This document shows positions 1-10,052 of a DNA stretch of 64,000 bases, piece after piece (positions within the stretch are counted from its first letter, which is position 1; every line of letters starts with the position of its first letter). Source of the DNA: Microcaldota archaeon (GTDB lineage: Archaea; Micrarchaeota; Micrarchaeia; Micrarchaeales; CABMGC01); assembly GCA_021796225.1 (NCBI GenBank), contig JAJYOL010000002.1, positions 1-64,000 of the forward strand, read 5' to 3'. Under the pieces are notes generated by a model. The model saw nothing but the letters and a program-made list of their open reading frames with translations. It did not search any database and had not been told where the DNA came from. Made by a program: the position numbers and the translations under genes.

Positions 1-1
1 A

Positions 2-72
2 TGGAGGCACAGGGAATCGAACCCCGCCCTTCACCGTGTAAGGGTGACGTCCTACCAATAGACTATGCCTCC
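2..72 (-). tRNA. tRNA-Val (anticodon TAC)
   Basis: The minus strand folds into a full 71-nt cloverleaf: acceptor GGAGGCA/TGCCTCC, D stem GTCT/GGAC, anticodon stem TCACC/GGTGA with loop CTTACAC, variable loop of 4, T arm CGGGG-TTCGATT-CCCTG, discriminator A. The anticodon TAC gives valine. There is no intron, and CCA is not encoded. It lies 6 bases beyond the stop codon of the aminotransferase on the same strand. Confidence 0.93.
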
Positions 73-78
73 ATTTAT

Positions 79-1299
79 TCATTTGGAATGCCGCTTGCAG
101 AAGCGTTCTATCTTGTCGACCGCATCACCGAGCACGTTTTTCGGAGGAAGGGCCACGAGACGAATGTGGTCCTTTGCACCGAATCCCGAGCCGCGTGTTA
201 TCTGTACGTATTCTTCGTGAAGCAGTTTTTTTACAAATTCCGTGTCATTGCGTATTCTCAACTCTGACATGTTGAGCTTTGGAAATATGTAGAACGCGCC
301 GTTAGGCACTACCGTATGCATATACCTGCTTTCATTTATAAGTTTTGAGGTGTAATTCACCCGGTCCTCTATGTCGTCGACCATCGCGCGTATCGCTTTC
401 TTATGTGCGGAAGTATTGCTCAGCCCCTCGGCTATGGCGTATTGCGCCGGTGCATTCGCAGAAAGGCGCACCCTGGCCAGATTTCTTATGGTTTCGTTAA
501 GCTGAACGGATACCTTATCGTCTTCGGGAACCATCACGAACCCTATCCTGAATCCGGTAGCGTCGAGTATCTTTGACGCACCGCCTATGATCATGTGCGG
601 AATCCCTTTCGCAACCTCGGAAACGCTGGTAAATTTAGCCCCGTTGAATACGATTTCGTCGTAAATTTCATCGCTTATCAGCACGATATCATTGTCGTTC
701 GCTATGGATACTATTTCCTTGAGAACGTTTTTTCCGAGAACCGTTCCGGTGGGATTGTTCGGGTTAGTGATAAGCATGTATTTTATCCTGTTATGCTTAG
801 CTTCCGCGGATACCCTCTTTCTGAGTCTGTCGAGGTCTATGTCCCAACCGGTTTCCTCCCTGTACGATTCAATTATAGGCCTTCCACCGTAAAGCTGGAG
901 ATCCGGAGCGTACTGCGTATAGAAGGGCTTGAACAGCACGGCCGCATCGCCCCGGTCTATCAGCATCGTGTTGAGAAATATCAGCGCTTCGCTTACCCCC
1001 TGCGTTATCGTGACTTTATCACGGTCAAGATTCGTCTTGTAGAGCTTCTCGTATCTGTTCGCCACCGCGTCCCTGAGTTCCGGCACTCCGAGAGGATTCG
1101 CATATCCCGTTTTATGCTCCCTCAGTGCCCTGATAAACGCATCTATTATGTATTTAGGAGTGTGGAAGTATACAGGCGGATCGCCGCGGTTTATGCGTAT
1201 GACGCTCTTTCCTTTCTTCATGAGGCGTATAGCATCCTCGTCGTCTTCCTGAATCGGATTTACCGCATATTTTGCGGCTTTTGATAATATTCCTTTCAT
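79..1299 (-). CDS. Class I/II PLP-dependent aminotransferase
   Basis: This 406-aa cytoplasmic fold-type I aminotransferase would transfer an amino group between an amino acid and a 2-oxo acid. The RINRGDPP segment near the N-terminus, the NPNNPTG motif, DEIYDEI and the PLP-lysine context GGASKILDATGFRIGF are all visible, and the length is normal. The N-terminal pattern resembles alanine or aspartate aminotransferases (AlaC/AspC-like), but the substrate cannot be fixed from motifs. The ORF opens at 1320. The ATG at 1299 is preferred because the protein aligns from MKGIL and a TATA-like TATTAAAT lies near 1335, putting the transcript start just upstream of it. tRNA-Val follows on the same strand. 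Confidence 0.85.
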   Translation of the reverse strand: MKGILSKAAKYAVNPIQEDDEDAIRLMKKGKSVIRINRGDPPVYFHTPKYIIDAFIRALREHKTGYANPLGVPELRDAVANRYEKLYKTNLDRDKVTITQGVSEALIFLNTMLIDRGDAAVLFKPFYTQYAPDLQLYGGRPIIESYREETGWDIDLDRLRKRVSAEAKHNRIKYMLITNPNNPTGTVLGKNVLKEIVSIANDNDIVLISDEIYDEIVFNGAKFTSVSEVAKGIPHMIIGGASKILDATGFRIGFVMVPEDDKVSVQLNETIRNLARVRLSANAPAQYAIAEGLSNTSAHKKAIRAMVDDIEDRVNYTSKLINESRYMHTVVPNGAFYIFPKLNMSELRIRNDTEFVKKLLHEEYVQITRGSGFGAKDHIRLVALPPKNVLGDAVDKIERFCKRHSK

Positions 1300-1436
1300 A
1301 TTTACCCCGTGATAAACCATAGAAGTACAGCAATTTAATAGCCTTGCGCATATGCGGTACAGTAAACGTAATGGATGCGGTACTTGATGGTCCGGAAAGA
1401 CTTTTAATATTTCATAGGTATGGATATTGCGATATT

Positions 1437-3359
1437 ATGCGGAGAAAGGATATGCTTTTCGGCAACATTCTGATCTTTTCGATGATTTTTGCCTTTTCCT
1501 TGCTGCAGCAGGTGGGCGCCAGCACTCAGACGATATGCAATCCTGTCATGAATTCCTCTGGAGGGAGCTTGATTCTTGCAAACGCATCGTGCCAATACAG
1601 TACGGTGACGTTTAATCAGGGGGTTAGCAACGCATCCATTTCATGCAGCGGACAGACGCTCGGAAGCAATACGCATATTGTGCTGCATAACGGCAGTGTG
1701 GCCGACAGGATATACAACTGCACGATAAACGGAAGCACAGTAGACATGTTGGGAAGATCAAGCCTTTACATAATAGGCAGCAATTCGCCCGTGTTCACGC
1801 CGGATTTTGAAAACAACTATTCAAACATAACAATTGCGAATTACCTTACCGTAAGGTCATTTCAGCCGTTATGGTCCAATTCCATAATCGTCTTTGGCAA
1901 CAGGGTTGCCGCATTTTCCTGGATTTTTCCAACGATGAACAGAACATTCAGCAGCAACAACACCGAAATGCAGATGGGGGAATTTTTCAACAATTTTACA
2001 GATGCATTCACAGCACTTAAGGAAAGAATACCTTTCGGGGCTTATGGGATTAATGCCAGTGAATTCTATGAAAACGAATCGTACAGCAATTACGGCAAGA
2101 TAGTCGGATTGAAGACGTTTGCGCTTCCACAGTATACGATATCGAAATCCGGAACGGTAAATTACAATCCCTATGAGGTGGATTATTCTTTCATAGGATT
2201 CGACCAGCTTGTCACGTTTACAATAAACGTTACAAAAAACATGAACCTTACGCCGTTTTACATAGAACCGATATTTCCGCAATTCAATTTCAACATACTT
2301 CCTGACAACAACACCAGAACCATGACGATAAAATACATGGTTGCGGTTCCTCCGGAAGATTCAAACTGGAACTTCACAGCATATTTGTACAGATACGACC
2401 CTACCGAGTTCGTAATGAATCCCACCGAAGGAATAGGCAGCCATTCGGTGCTCTACAAGGCATTTGAATTTCCAAACGCCACTCCCGCCGAGATGTACAA
2501 CGGCACTTACATATATTACGTAAATTATACCGAACCGATGACACTCGGGATGAACTCCTCAATAATGATGATCCCGGGAAACATACCGGGAATAGGAACG
2601 TTCATTGAAGACTCTACGACACCTTCATTCAGCTGGGGACTCGGATACTGTGCAATCGCCAATAGTCTTACCGTTCCCATGAGTTATATAAAAATTTCAA
2701 ATTCCGGAGAATACGGCATGGTGCCTTACCTGAAGCCTCTTGCCGAACCTGCATTGCCGCAGCTTGTGGATGCCGCATGCGGCGTAGGAGCGATTGTCAA
2801 CGGAAGCGATATAACGATAAACTGCAATGGCGGCACGATAAACGATACAGGAGCAGGGATAATCATAGAAAATTCAAGCGTAGTGACGCTTAACGATTGC
2901 AACATAATAGGAAATGGGATCAAAATCATAAACTCGACTGGTATAGAGATTAACAACCTGACGTTGACCCCGAGCATTGCAAACAATTTCGGAATAGACA
3001 TACATGATGCACAGGGAGTTACATTCAACGGGCTCAGGATAAACAACGGCTACGTTTCGCCGTTTTCCGTGTTCTCATCTGCAGGAACACCGTTCTCGGA
3101 AGCGATAAGCGTCAACAACCTGTTCATATGCGGATCTGAGAATCTTTCCGCAATAAAGCACGTTGCTTTTGTATACAGCTATACGCCGACGTGCGGGGAC
3201 ACCGTACTGTATAAACTATCTGAAGAAATATCCCCGATGGAGAAGCTTGCCGCTCTTAGCATATTCCTGATACTGTTCTACGCGTTTTACATATGGTCGA
3301 GAAGAAGAAAGGCGCAGGAAAAGAAACTGAAGAGAAAGGGCAAAGGAGGGTATAGATGA
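1437..3359 (+). CDS. Secreted beta-helix-like surface protein with C-terminal anchor
   Basis: About 640 aa with a signal-peptide-like N-terminus (MLFGNILIFSMIFAFSLL) and a C-terminal membrane span (LAALSIFLILFYAFYIWS) followed by a strongly basic tail, so most of the protein faces outside. Many N-x-S/T sequons are present. The region around residues 455-540 has the repeating short-strand pattern of a right-handed parallel beta-helix (ITINCNGGTI, VVTLNDCNII). It is the first gene of a four-gene operon and overlaps the next gene by 4 nt. A TATA-like TTTTAATATT near 1403-1413 fits a leaderless start at 1437; ATG 1452 with GGAG upstream is an alternative. Function unknown; a glycosylated surface or glycan-binding protein is an inference from context. 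Confidence 0.72.
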   Translation: MRRKDMLFGNILIFSMIFAFSLLQQVGASTQTICNPVMNSSGGSLILANASCQYSTVTFNQGVSNASISCSGQTLGSNTHIVLHNGSVADRIYNCTINGSTVDMLGRSSLYIIGSNSPVFTPDFENNYSNITIANYLTVRSFQPLWSNSIIVFGNRVAAFSWIFPTMNRTFSSNNTEMQMGEFFNNFTDAFTALKERIPFGAYGINASEFYENESYSNYGKIVGLKTFALPQYTISKSGTVNYNPYEVDYSFIGFDQLVTFTINVTKNMNLTPFYIEPIFPQFNFNILPDNNTRTMTIKYMVAVPPEDSNWNFTAYLYRYDPTEFVMNPTEGIGSHSVLYKAFEFPNATPAEMYNGTYIYYVNYTEPMTLGMNSSIMMIPGNIPGIGTFIEDSTTPSFSWGLGYCAIANSLTVPMSYIKISNSGEYGMVPYLKPLAEPALPQLVDAACGVGAIVNGSDITINCNGGTINDTGAGIIIENSSVVTLNDCNIIGNGIKIINSTGIEINNLTLTPSIANNFGIDIHDAQGVTFNGLRINNGYVSPFSVFSSAGTPFSEAISVNNLFICGSENLSAIKHVAFVYSYTPTCGDTVLYKLSEEISPMEKLAALSIFLILFYAFYIWSRRRKAQEKKLKRKGKGGYR

Positions 3360-5146
3360 TACATGGATGGTTCGCTTCCTTTTTCTACAATAACTGGAGG
3401 AGCGTATATGTCGCATACGATGCGGCAATGCTTGCCGCGATGATAATAACCGCATTGCTGTGCGTGAATGCCATAAAGGGAAATCTTGAAGGAGTAGGGA
3501 AGCGCAGGCTCATTATCCTTGGGATCATAATACTGGGCTTCCTTGCGGTCGAATTGTTCTTCGTGCATCCGACACAGCAGCTTTACAATGACGATTACAT
3601 ACACATGAGCATAGCGAAAAGCATAGTATTCGACAACAGCGTAGGAATATGCAGTTTCTCATCGCCTCTGCACTGCGTCCCCGGAACTTCCGGACTGTTC
3701 CAGCAACCGACGGGATGGGCCATGATGCTCAGCCCGATATTTGCCCTATTCGGGGCAAGTTTCGCGAGCGCATTTGCAGAAGAGCTTGCATTGTCCCTGA
3801 TTTCCATATTCCTGGCATTCTACGTATCGTATATGCTTACCGGTGACAGAAATATTTCGCTCATTGCAACGCTGTTTCTCGCTGCAACCCCGTTGTTTCT
3901 TACGTTTTCGAGATCCGCAATACTTGATACGCCGGAGCTCACGATAATGCTTCTTGGGATGGGCCTTTTGCTTACATACTTGAAAGATAGGAAGCCCCTT
4001 TACGGCATTGCCGCGGTATTTGCCGTCGCTTATGCAACAATAATGAAGGTTGACGCAATAGTGGTACTTCCGATAATAGCCTTGGCAGTGCTGCTTAACC
4101 TTTACGGCCCGTTATATTGGAAAAAAGGATGGAAAAGGAGGGCTGTTATGGATGTTGCGATGATCATATTGCTAATTGCAGTAATGATTCCGCAGTTCGC
4201 ATTTCTCTATAATTCATGGAGCCTGAATACTTTCGGATCAACAACCATGCAGGGACGGTTCTCCCTTGCAAACTTGAATCAGAATTTTCTTCAAAACGTT
4301 GAATTCTGGTTCGGAGCTTACGGAAGCATACTGTTCGGACACGGTTATTTTACATATAATATAGAATACCCGACAGTCTACGCGATATTTGCCATCGTAG
4401 GAATGGTAACGCTTGCAATTTACGGAAATAGGAGGGTTGCGTTATTTCTCGGTTTGTGGTTTGCGATAGTGTTTCTTTTTTACACCGCTTATTATGCGGG
4501 GGGAGTGCTTTACGGCGCGGGAGACGATGTAAGATATTTCATGAGCGCATTCCCCGTTATGGCGCTGCTTGCCGCTTATGGAATAATGGGAACATATAAG
4601 GCGGTCGAACCGAAATTGCGTATCGTATTAAAGGCAAAAAGTGCGGATAAGAAAAGAAAAATAAAAATGGCAACGTTTGCTGCGTTGATGATAATCATAA
4701 TGCTGGGACCGCTGTACGGATTCGTGCACTATGTTGCAAAATCGCCGCAGGACATTTATCCTTTCTCGGCAGAACGCGCCGACCAGCAATTTATAATGGC
4801 GAATTACCACAAAATACCCAGCGGTTGCTACGTTATGACGTATCAGCCGCCGCTCTGGTACATGCTCAATATGAGCAACATATATGCGGACTGGTTCTTC
4901 ATCGGACAGTATAAGGGGCCGTTGATCAACATGTCTAAAGGGTGCCTTTATTTTGATTACAGCATAGACTGCCAGACTAATGACATAGGATACGACAACA
5001 CCTCGAGGGGGTGCAGCAACATAATGAGCAATTTCACCATGGAAAAAATAGCGAGTCAGCCGTATGACAAATTCGGATGGAATACCACATTCGCGCTTTA
5101 CAAGATAGTAAGCTATAAGAATGGGACGTCGTTATATAAGCCATAG
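3356..5146 (+). CDS. GT39/PMT-like multi-span membrane glycosyltransferase
   Basis: A 596-aa polytopic membrane protein of the GT-C fold group (dolichyl-phosphate-mannose protein mannosyltransferase or ArnT-like). An acidic YNDDYIHMS motif sits at the first external loop after the first spans, where GT-C enzymes keep their catalytic or metal-binding acidic residues. Roughly ten hydrophobic segments follow, then a C-terminal soluble domain (residues about 465-596) with conserved-looking Cys and sequons. Such enzymes move a sugar from a lipid-phosphate carrier to protein or lipid on the outer face of the membrane. ATG overlaps the upstream stop (ATGA), indicating translational coupling. Donor and acceptor are unknown. 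Confidence 0.78.
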   Translation: MIHGWFASFFYNNWRSVYVAYDAAMLAAMIITALLCVNAIKGNLEGVGKRRLIILGIIILGFLAVELFFVHPTQQLYNDDYIHMSIAKSIVFDNSVGICSFSSPLHCVPGTSGLFQQPTGWAMMLSPIFALFGASFASAFAEELALSLISIFLAFYVSYMLTGDRNISLIATLFLAATPLFLTFSRSAILDTPELTIMLLGMGLLLTYLKDRKPLYGIAAVFAVAYATIMKVDAIVVLPIIALAVLLNLYGPLYWKKGWKRRAVMDVAMIILLIAVMIPQFAFLYNSWSLNTFGSTTMQGRFSLANLNQNFLQNVEFWFGAYGSILFGHGYFTYNIEYPTVYAIFAIVGMVTLAIYGNRRVALFLGLWFAIVFLFYTAYYAGGVLYGAGDDVRYFMSAFPVMALLAAYGIMGTYKAVEPKLRIVLKAKSADKKRKIKMATFAALMIIIMLGPLYGFVHYVAKSPQDIYPFSAERADQQFIMANYHKIPSGCYVMTYQPPLWYMLNMSNIYADWFFIGQYKGPLINMSKGCLYFDYSIDCQTNDIGYDNTSRGCSNIMSNFTMEKIASQPYDKFGWNTTFALYKIVSYKNGTSLYKP

Positions 5147-5152
5147 AAATGA

Positions 5153-6661
5153 ATGGTTTTAATGGGGGAAAACAGGAGCGGAAAGGATGTGAAATTCATC
5201 TGGAGATATGCAGTTGTAGCGTGCGCGATGCTCGCCATAGGCTTGTTTTCCTTCTCAGCCGTCTATGCAATTCGTGGCAATTCAACAACAGCGGCACCGA
5301 ATCAAACCAATAATATTACAATTTACCGCGTGCAGCCTGCCAACGCAAATGTTGTTACCGGTGCACAAAACGTGGTGCGCTACGACTTCAATGTCGAACA
5401 TCTTTACCATAGCAATGCGAGCGTCGATCCTGTAACGCAATACCTCAATGCGGCAATATACGGTCCGGCGACGATATACGGAAACGTGCTCCTCGTCTCT
5501 ACGATGGGCAACCTCACAAACCTTGAAAATAGCAGATACGACTTGACCAACGGCTCTGTCGCGGCAGTGGATTTGAATACGGGAAAGCTCCTCTGGAGGG
5601 ATTATTTTCCAAACCAGATAATGTCGGAACCTATTGCGGTTGACAACCTTGCAGTTGTAGGAATAAGCAATAACGGGGAAGTGCCTGCACGATACTACAA
5701 CACGAATTACGACGGAATTGCTGCAATAAACATAACCACAGGGCAGATAGTCTGGATAACCAGGAATAACGACGGAGGGAGTACGGGGCCAGATATGCCT
5801 ACGCCAGCATATTTCAACGGCAATATCATAGAGCCGGGAATAGGCTCTGTTGATTTCTTAAATCTCACAACAGGGAGGATTGTAAACATCGTTTCTACAG
5901 GACTTCCGGACACGTTGTCGTCTCCTCTTCTTGCAAATGGCACCATTTATTTCGGGGCGGGATATGCCACCGTATACGGATTCAAAAACCTTTATCAGAA
6001 TCTTTCAGACGTGCCTGTAAATGTGATAACCAACTTCACTTTCTTTGCGATGAACGCCACTACGGGGAATTTTCTGTGGTCGGATCATTTCCCTAATGCG
6101 GGTGGCGGATTGAATGACGTTTCGCCGGCATTGTGGAACGGCACGGTGGTAACAGGATTCCTATATCGAAGCGATTATGCCGATCCATGGGTTGTCGGAA
6201 TCAATATGACAACGGGAAACGTGCTTTGGGAAACCAATGAAACCGCATATATAGACTCGATGGCAAACAAATCGGAACAGCTTCCCAGTACGATAAATTT
6301 CGGATACAACCAAAACAGCATATCGCCAGTAACGATATTCAGGGGAACGGCGTATTTGGATTCCAATTTTCTGGGATATCTTGTTGCGGTAAACATCAGC
6401 ACCGGTAAAATAATATGGGCCGTCAATACCTCTCAGGACGAGAGCAATCCAAACGTTTTTTATGGAAATTATCTGCTTCAGATAAATGACAACGGGATAT
6501 TGTACGTGTTGAACGCCACTACGGGCAGCCTAATCAACCACGTTGACCTTGCAATGCCTCATCTTTCAGGAGAGCCGATAATCACGAGCAAATATGCAAT
6601 ACTTACAGGAATGGACGGGCGCATAATATACGTGCCTTTAAGCACGCTGATTAACGGGTGA
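5153..6661 (+). CDS. Extracellular PQQ/WD-type beta-propeller protein, N-terminally anchored
   Basis: A 502-aa protein with one N-terminal membrane span (VVACAMLAIGLFSFSAVYAI) and an external domain made of repeated blade signatures of the PQQ-enzyme repeat type: AAVDLNTGKLLWRDYF, AAINITTGQIVWIT, FAMNATTGNFLWSDHF, VGINMTTGNVLWETN, VAVNISTGKIIWAVN. Seven to eight blades are likely. No quinoprotein catalytic residues could be confirmed, so a BamB-like or scaffold/binding propeller is more likely than a dehydrogenase. It lies between two GT39-like genes in the same operon and is rich in sequons. An in-frame ATG at 5162 is an alternative start. Confidence 0.8.
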   Translation: MVLMGENRSGKDVKFIWRYAVVACAMLAIGLFSFSAVYAIRGNSTTAAPNQTNNITIYRVQPANANVVTGAQNVVRYDFNVEHLYHSNASVDPVTQYLNAAIYGPATIYGNVLLVSTMGNLTNLENSRYDLTNGSVAAVDLNTGKLLWRDYFPNQIMSEPIAVDNLAVVGISNNGEVPARYYNTNYDGIAAINITTGQIVWITRNNDGGSTGPDMPTPAYFNGNIIEPGIGSVDFLNLTTGRIVNIVSTGLPDTLSSPLLANGTIYFGAGYATVYGFKNLYQNLSDVPVNVITNFTFFAMNATTGNFLWSDHFPNAGGGLNDVSPALWNGTVVTGFLYRSDYADPWVVGINMTTGNVLWETNETAYIDSMANKSEQLPSTINFGYNQNSISPVTIFRGTAYLDSNFLGYLVAVNISTGKIIWAVNTSQDESNPNVFYGNYLLQINDNGILYVLNATTGSLINHVDLAMPHLSGEPIITSKYAILTGMDGRIIYVPLSTLING

Positions 6662-6666
6662 CGAGA

Positions 6667-8376
6667 ATGGACTGGAAAACCACGAATAAACAGTTGAAAG
6701 CGATTGCACTGAACAGGGAATACCAGCTGCTTGCATTGATAGTATTATTCGGTGTTGCCCTCTCCCTTTCGCTCATGAAAGGGGTCAGTTTCTACGGCGA
6801 TGACATTTCGTATACGGCCTTTGTACCGAGCGTGCTGAACGGCACGTTCAGCGAAAACATAAACATATTTTCCTTAAGGCTTGGCGTGCTTTACCCCCTT
6901 GCGGCATCGATAGCGATTTTTGGATATAATGACCTTGGCGCTGGAGCGTGGGCACTTTTCGCATATGCAATAACCATGGTAATAATTTACCTTATAGGAA
7001 AGGAGCTGCATGGTGGAAAGGCGGGCCTCCTGTCTGCCGCATTGTTTGCGGTGTATCCGCTTGCACTTAAATTCAACACGTCTCCGGATCCCATGCTTCC
7101 GCTCGTAATGTTTCTCAGCCTTTCAATGCTGTTGTTCGTATACGGCAGAAAGAGCAGAAAGATAGGTTTCTTCATACTTTCAGGTATATCCGCATTCGTA
7201 GGCACGCTTATAAATCCCCTCGCGTACCTGTATTTTGTATTCTACGCGTTTTACATAGTTGCCGAAGGAATGTTCACCACGATTAAAACCCGCAAGGTGA
7301 CGTTCGATTACGCTGCCGTTGCAGTCTTCATAGGATTGCTTACAGGGATTGCGATTATGGGATACATAAACATACCGCTGGCGCACGGCAAGCCATTCTT
7401 TGAAATAAACATGACTAACAATTATTACAGCGCCGCTGGAGGCCCTGATCAGATATTCTACACGAATCCGAGCCTGACATTCTACATTGACGGATACTTT
7501 CCGTATGGTTTTGTGCAAAATCTCATAGTTCCGCTTATTCATTTGAATGTGGGCAGCTTCGTACGCAACGCAAGACAGCTTTTCGAAAGCATGTTCAGCC
7601 TTTACGACATAAACCTTAACAGTGTCGGCCTGTTCAGCTATGCGGTCGTTTTGGCCGGCATATGGCTGCTTGCAATAAACGATAAAAAGTCCCGATTCAT
7701 GCTTCTTTGGGGGGCATTCCTTGTAGGCTATATGGAATTCGGAAGTATGAGCGTTACCCATTATTTCCCAATATACAAGCTGATGAGATTCACGGCAATT
7801 GCCGCTGCGCCTTTAATGTTGATTTTAGGAGCCGCGCTTTCCGAGTTTATTTCGCATGCAAAACGCAAGAGGGGTTATGAAAAGAATTTTAGGATAATCA
7901 TCGTTATTGCAATAATCGTTTTCCTCTTTGCCACATCTTATCAAATAGACAACTACTACTACCTTTTCAATCACAATTCGATGCAATACGTCAAGACGGT
8001 CGCTTCGGAACTGAAGAGCATCTCGCCTGCCGGCAGCGTTGACCTTTACGCGCCTGCACTCGTTCCGTATTATATACAGTATTACATGGGATATCCCGCT
8101 ACGATGCAGGCATACGAGTATGATAATGGCGCTTATGGCGGCCTGTTCATGCCTTCCTGCTCCGACATACCTTCAAATTCCTATCTTTTGATACCGTCGG
8201 CAAGCGCCATAGAAACGATAAACAGCTACAATCTGTGGTCAATAAACGAAACGTGGGCATACGACCCTTCGGAATGCAACCTGACACTGGTAGCGGATAA
8301 TTACGCAAACGTTTCCCTGCAGAACCTGCAGATATTGGATCCCACTTACGGGGGAAACCTTTACTACAATAAGTAA
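6667..8376 (+). CDS. GT39/PMT-like multi-span membrane glycosyltransferase
   Basis: A 569-aa polytopic membrane protein, second GT-C member of the operon. It carries FYGDDISYTAF after the first span, the equivalent of the acidic catalytic motif of PMT/ArnT-like enzymes, followed by about ten spans and a C-terminal extracellular segment with several Cys (FMPSCSDIPS, PSECNLT). The ORF track opens at a GTG at 6658 that overlaps the upstream stop. The ATG at 6667 is preferred because GGGTGA sits directly upstream as a ribosome site. It differs from the first GT39-like gene enough to suggest a different sugar or acceptor; specificity is not readable. Confidence 0.77.
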   Translation: MDWKTTNKQLKAIALNREYQLLALIVLFGVALSLSLMKGVSFYGDDISYTAFVPSVLNGTFSENINIFSLRLGVLYPLAASIAIFGYNDLGAGAWALFAYAITMVIIYLIGKELHGGKAGLLSAALFAVYPLALKFNTSPDPMLPLVMFLSLSMLLFVYGRKSRKIGFFILSGISAFVGTLINPLAYLYFVFYAFYIVAEGMFTTIKTRKVTFDYAAVAVFIGLLTGIAIMGYINIPLAHGKPFFEINMTNNYYSAAGGPDQIFYTNPSLTFYIDGYFPYGFVQNLIVPLIHLNVGSFVRNARQLFESMFSLYDINLNSVGLFSYAVVLAGIWLLAINDKKSRFMLLWGAFLVGYMEFGSMSVTHYFPIYKLMRFTAIAAAPLMLILGAALSEFISHAKRKRGYEKNFRIIIVIAIIVFLFATSYQIDNYYYLFNHNSMQYVKTVASELKSISPAGSVDLYAPALVPYYIQYYMGYPATMQAYEYDNGAYGGLFMPSCSDIPSNSYLLIPSASAIETINSYNLWSINETWAYDPSECNLTLVADNYANVSLQNLQILDPTYGGNLYYNK

Positions 8377-8380
8377 CGAA

Positions 8381-9229
8381 TTAGCTTCCCAGAACGGACA
8401 TCATGTGGCCTACCGCAAGATCGGTGTAATCCAAGCTGAATGCGTTGTATGTTCCCATGCTATTGATTTCTATTATGAAATTTTTGTACTGCACGACACG
8501 GGTTGCAACCATGGCGTCGCCATAGACTGGGCCTTCGGTGAATACGAATGACGGCTGTCTCTGGAATGTTTGTTGGAGGAATGCCGTTTCTACCGTAACA
8601 TTGCCGCTTGTAAAACTTGACGGCGCGTTGATATACGGAGTCATTAATGCAGTGTATGCATTTGCCGCGTTGGTGGAATTCGAGTATATGTACACGCTAA
8701 GACCGGAAGATATCGGTTCGGTAAAGTCGGTATCGTATGCAGGTATATCCATCGGTATGTTTGGTGAAATTATTTCTTTTGGAGCGACAATCGGAAGACT
8801 GTAATTAAGAGCATAATTTGTACTTACAAGCCAGTAAGGCACGGCAGCGGCATCCATATACGCATTTACCGTATTATTTTCTACGAGAACATAGGAAGAA
8901 ACGTTAGTTACCCCGAACAAGACGTCGGTTTTGTTGATGATCAACGAATTGGCGACTTCAGGTATGGAAACCGAAAGATTCGCCTGGGACGTGATCGTGG
9001 TAGTTGACGTCGCAACCGGAAACGGATTATGCATGAATGGCAATGCCATATAAACTGCAGTTATTGCTATTGCCGCGAAGATTATGCTTCCTATGTACAT
9101 TAGCAAATGCGAACGCGTAGGAGGCTTCTGAATAGAATCTGATGGTGCTGAATAGGTACTGGCACTGCCCTGATTTATCTTGTTATTTTGCGAAGCAACA
9201 TTATCAAGTCCGGATATTTCATCGGTCAA
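8381..9229 (-). CDS. One-span membrane protein with external domain (paralogue 1 of 3)
   Basis: A 282-aa protein of unknown function: about 40 polar cytoplasmic residues, one membrane span (LLMYIGSIIFAAIAITAVYM), a Ser/Thr-rich linker and an external domain with sequons. The C-terminal pattern, a strand like VVQYKNFIIEINSMG followed by a final helix, recurs in the next two genes upstream on this strand, so the three look like diverged tandem copies. The start codon is TTG with GGGGAT upstream; no ATG is available before the span except at residue 44. It converges on the glycosyltransferase operon with a gap of only a few bases. Confidence 0.6.
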   Translation of the reverse strand: MTDEISGLDNVASQNNKINQGSASTYSAPSDSIQKPPTRSHLLMYIGSIIFAAIAITAVYMALPFMHNPFPVATSTTTITSQANLSVSIPEVANSLIINKTDVLFGVTNVSSYVLVENNTVNAYMDAAAVPYWLVSTNYALNYSLPIVAPKEIISPNIPMDIPAYDTDFTEPISSGLSVYIYSNSTNAANAYTALMTPYINAPSSFTSGNVTVETAFLQQTFQRQPSFVFTEGPVYGDAMVATRVVQYKNFIIEINSMGTYNAFSLDYTDLAVGHMMSVLGS

Positions 9230-9296
9230 TCAAATCCCCTAGTGCACTATATACCTAAGCATGTGCATTTATACCTTTTTCTATGCCTTCGGCGTC

Positions 9297-10028
9297 CTAT
9301 GAAGCCAGCTTCCTTGCCAAACTTTCTGCCAGCTTAAAGCTTATATCGGAACCGTTGGAAAGAGGCGTTGATGATGTCGTTATTATCTCGCTTACGATGT
9401 TGGTTTCGGGATATACAAAAACCGTGACGTATTGGAAGACCGGTGGTGAAATCACGGTTTTTCCATATAGCGGCAATCCGCTCGAATTCGTATTTTGATA
9501 TATGTTGTAAAACGTAATATTGACCCCGTTTATAATACGATTTACCGCGGAATTTTCCAGAGGATTTGATGAGTTTGATATGTATCCGTCAGTTTTGCTC
9601 GAAGGCGTCGCACCGAAGAGTATGGAGATAAGTTCGGTTTTTGCAGTGCTGCTGTCGCTGGCGTTCAGCAACGTTATCGAGATTGAGGGGGGTACGCTGC
9701 TCGGGGCCGTGCCATAGAGGGAAAATATCTGTTCTTCCCCGTAAACACGGGAGCTGGAGCTGTTGTCCAGGTTAAACGCCGGTATTGCGCTGCTGGTCAC
9801 GTTGTATGTCCAATTGCCGACTACTTCCGACAAAATCTTCGTACTTATTATACCGGTTGAGTTGAATGTGCTTGGAGTAGGCATGGAAGGCCTGGTGCTA
9901 TCCGTATACACGGCCGCAATTATAATCAGAACAAATATTACGGCAATGATATTGCGCAATCCTTGCTTTTTGGATTTCCCGTGAGCGCGTTTTCGCTCAG
10001 TTTTCTTGGTTTTGCGATGGTTAGGCAT
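9297..10028 (-). CDS. One-span membrane protein with external domain (paralogue 2 of 3)
   Basis: A 243-aa protein with a very basic cytoplasmic N-terminus (KTKKTERKRAHGKSKK), one span (IIAVIFVLIIIAAVYT) and a sequon-rich external domain. The C-terminal half ends PVFQYVTVFVYPETNIVSEI followed by a helix ending ARKLAS, the same layout as its two neighbours. The track begins at a TTG at 10040; ATG 10028 is more likely. No catalytic motif is recognisable. It sits with its paralogues and a pilin-signal adhesin, which suggests a surface role, but that is inference. Confidence 0.6.
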   Translation of the reverse strand: MPNHRKTKKTERKRAHGKSKKQGLRNIIAVIFVLIIIAAVYTDSTRPSMPTPSTFNSTGIISTKILSEVVGNWTYNVTSSAIPAFNLDNSSSSRVYGEEQIFSLYGTAPSSVPPSISITLLNASDSSTAKTELISILFGATPSSKTDGYISNSSNPLENSAVNRIINGVNITFYNIYQNTNSSGLPLYGKTVISPPVFQYVTVFVYPETNIVSEIITTSSTPLSNGSDISFKLAESLARKLAS

Positions 10029-10052
10029 TTTAATGACCAATATTCTTAGTTA

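Noticed and set aside
595-1284. 229-aa plus-strand ORF
   Set aside because: Antisense shadow of the aminotransferase gene.
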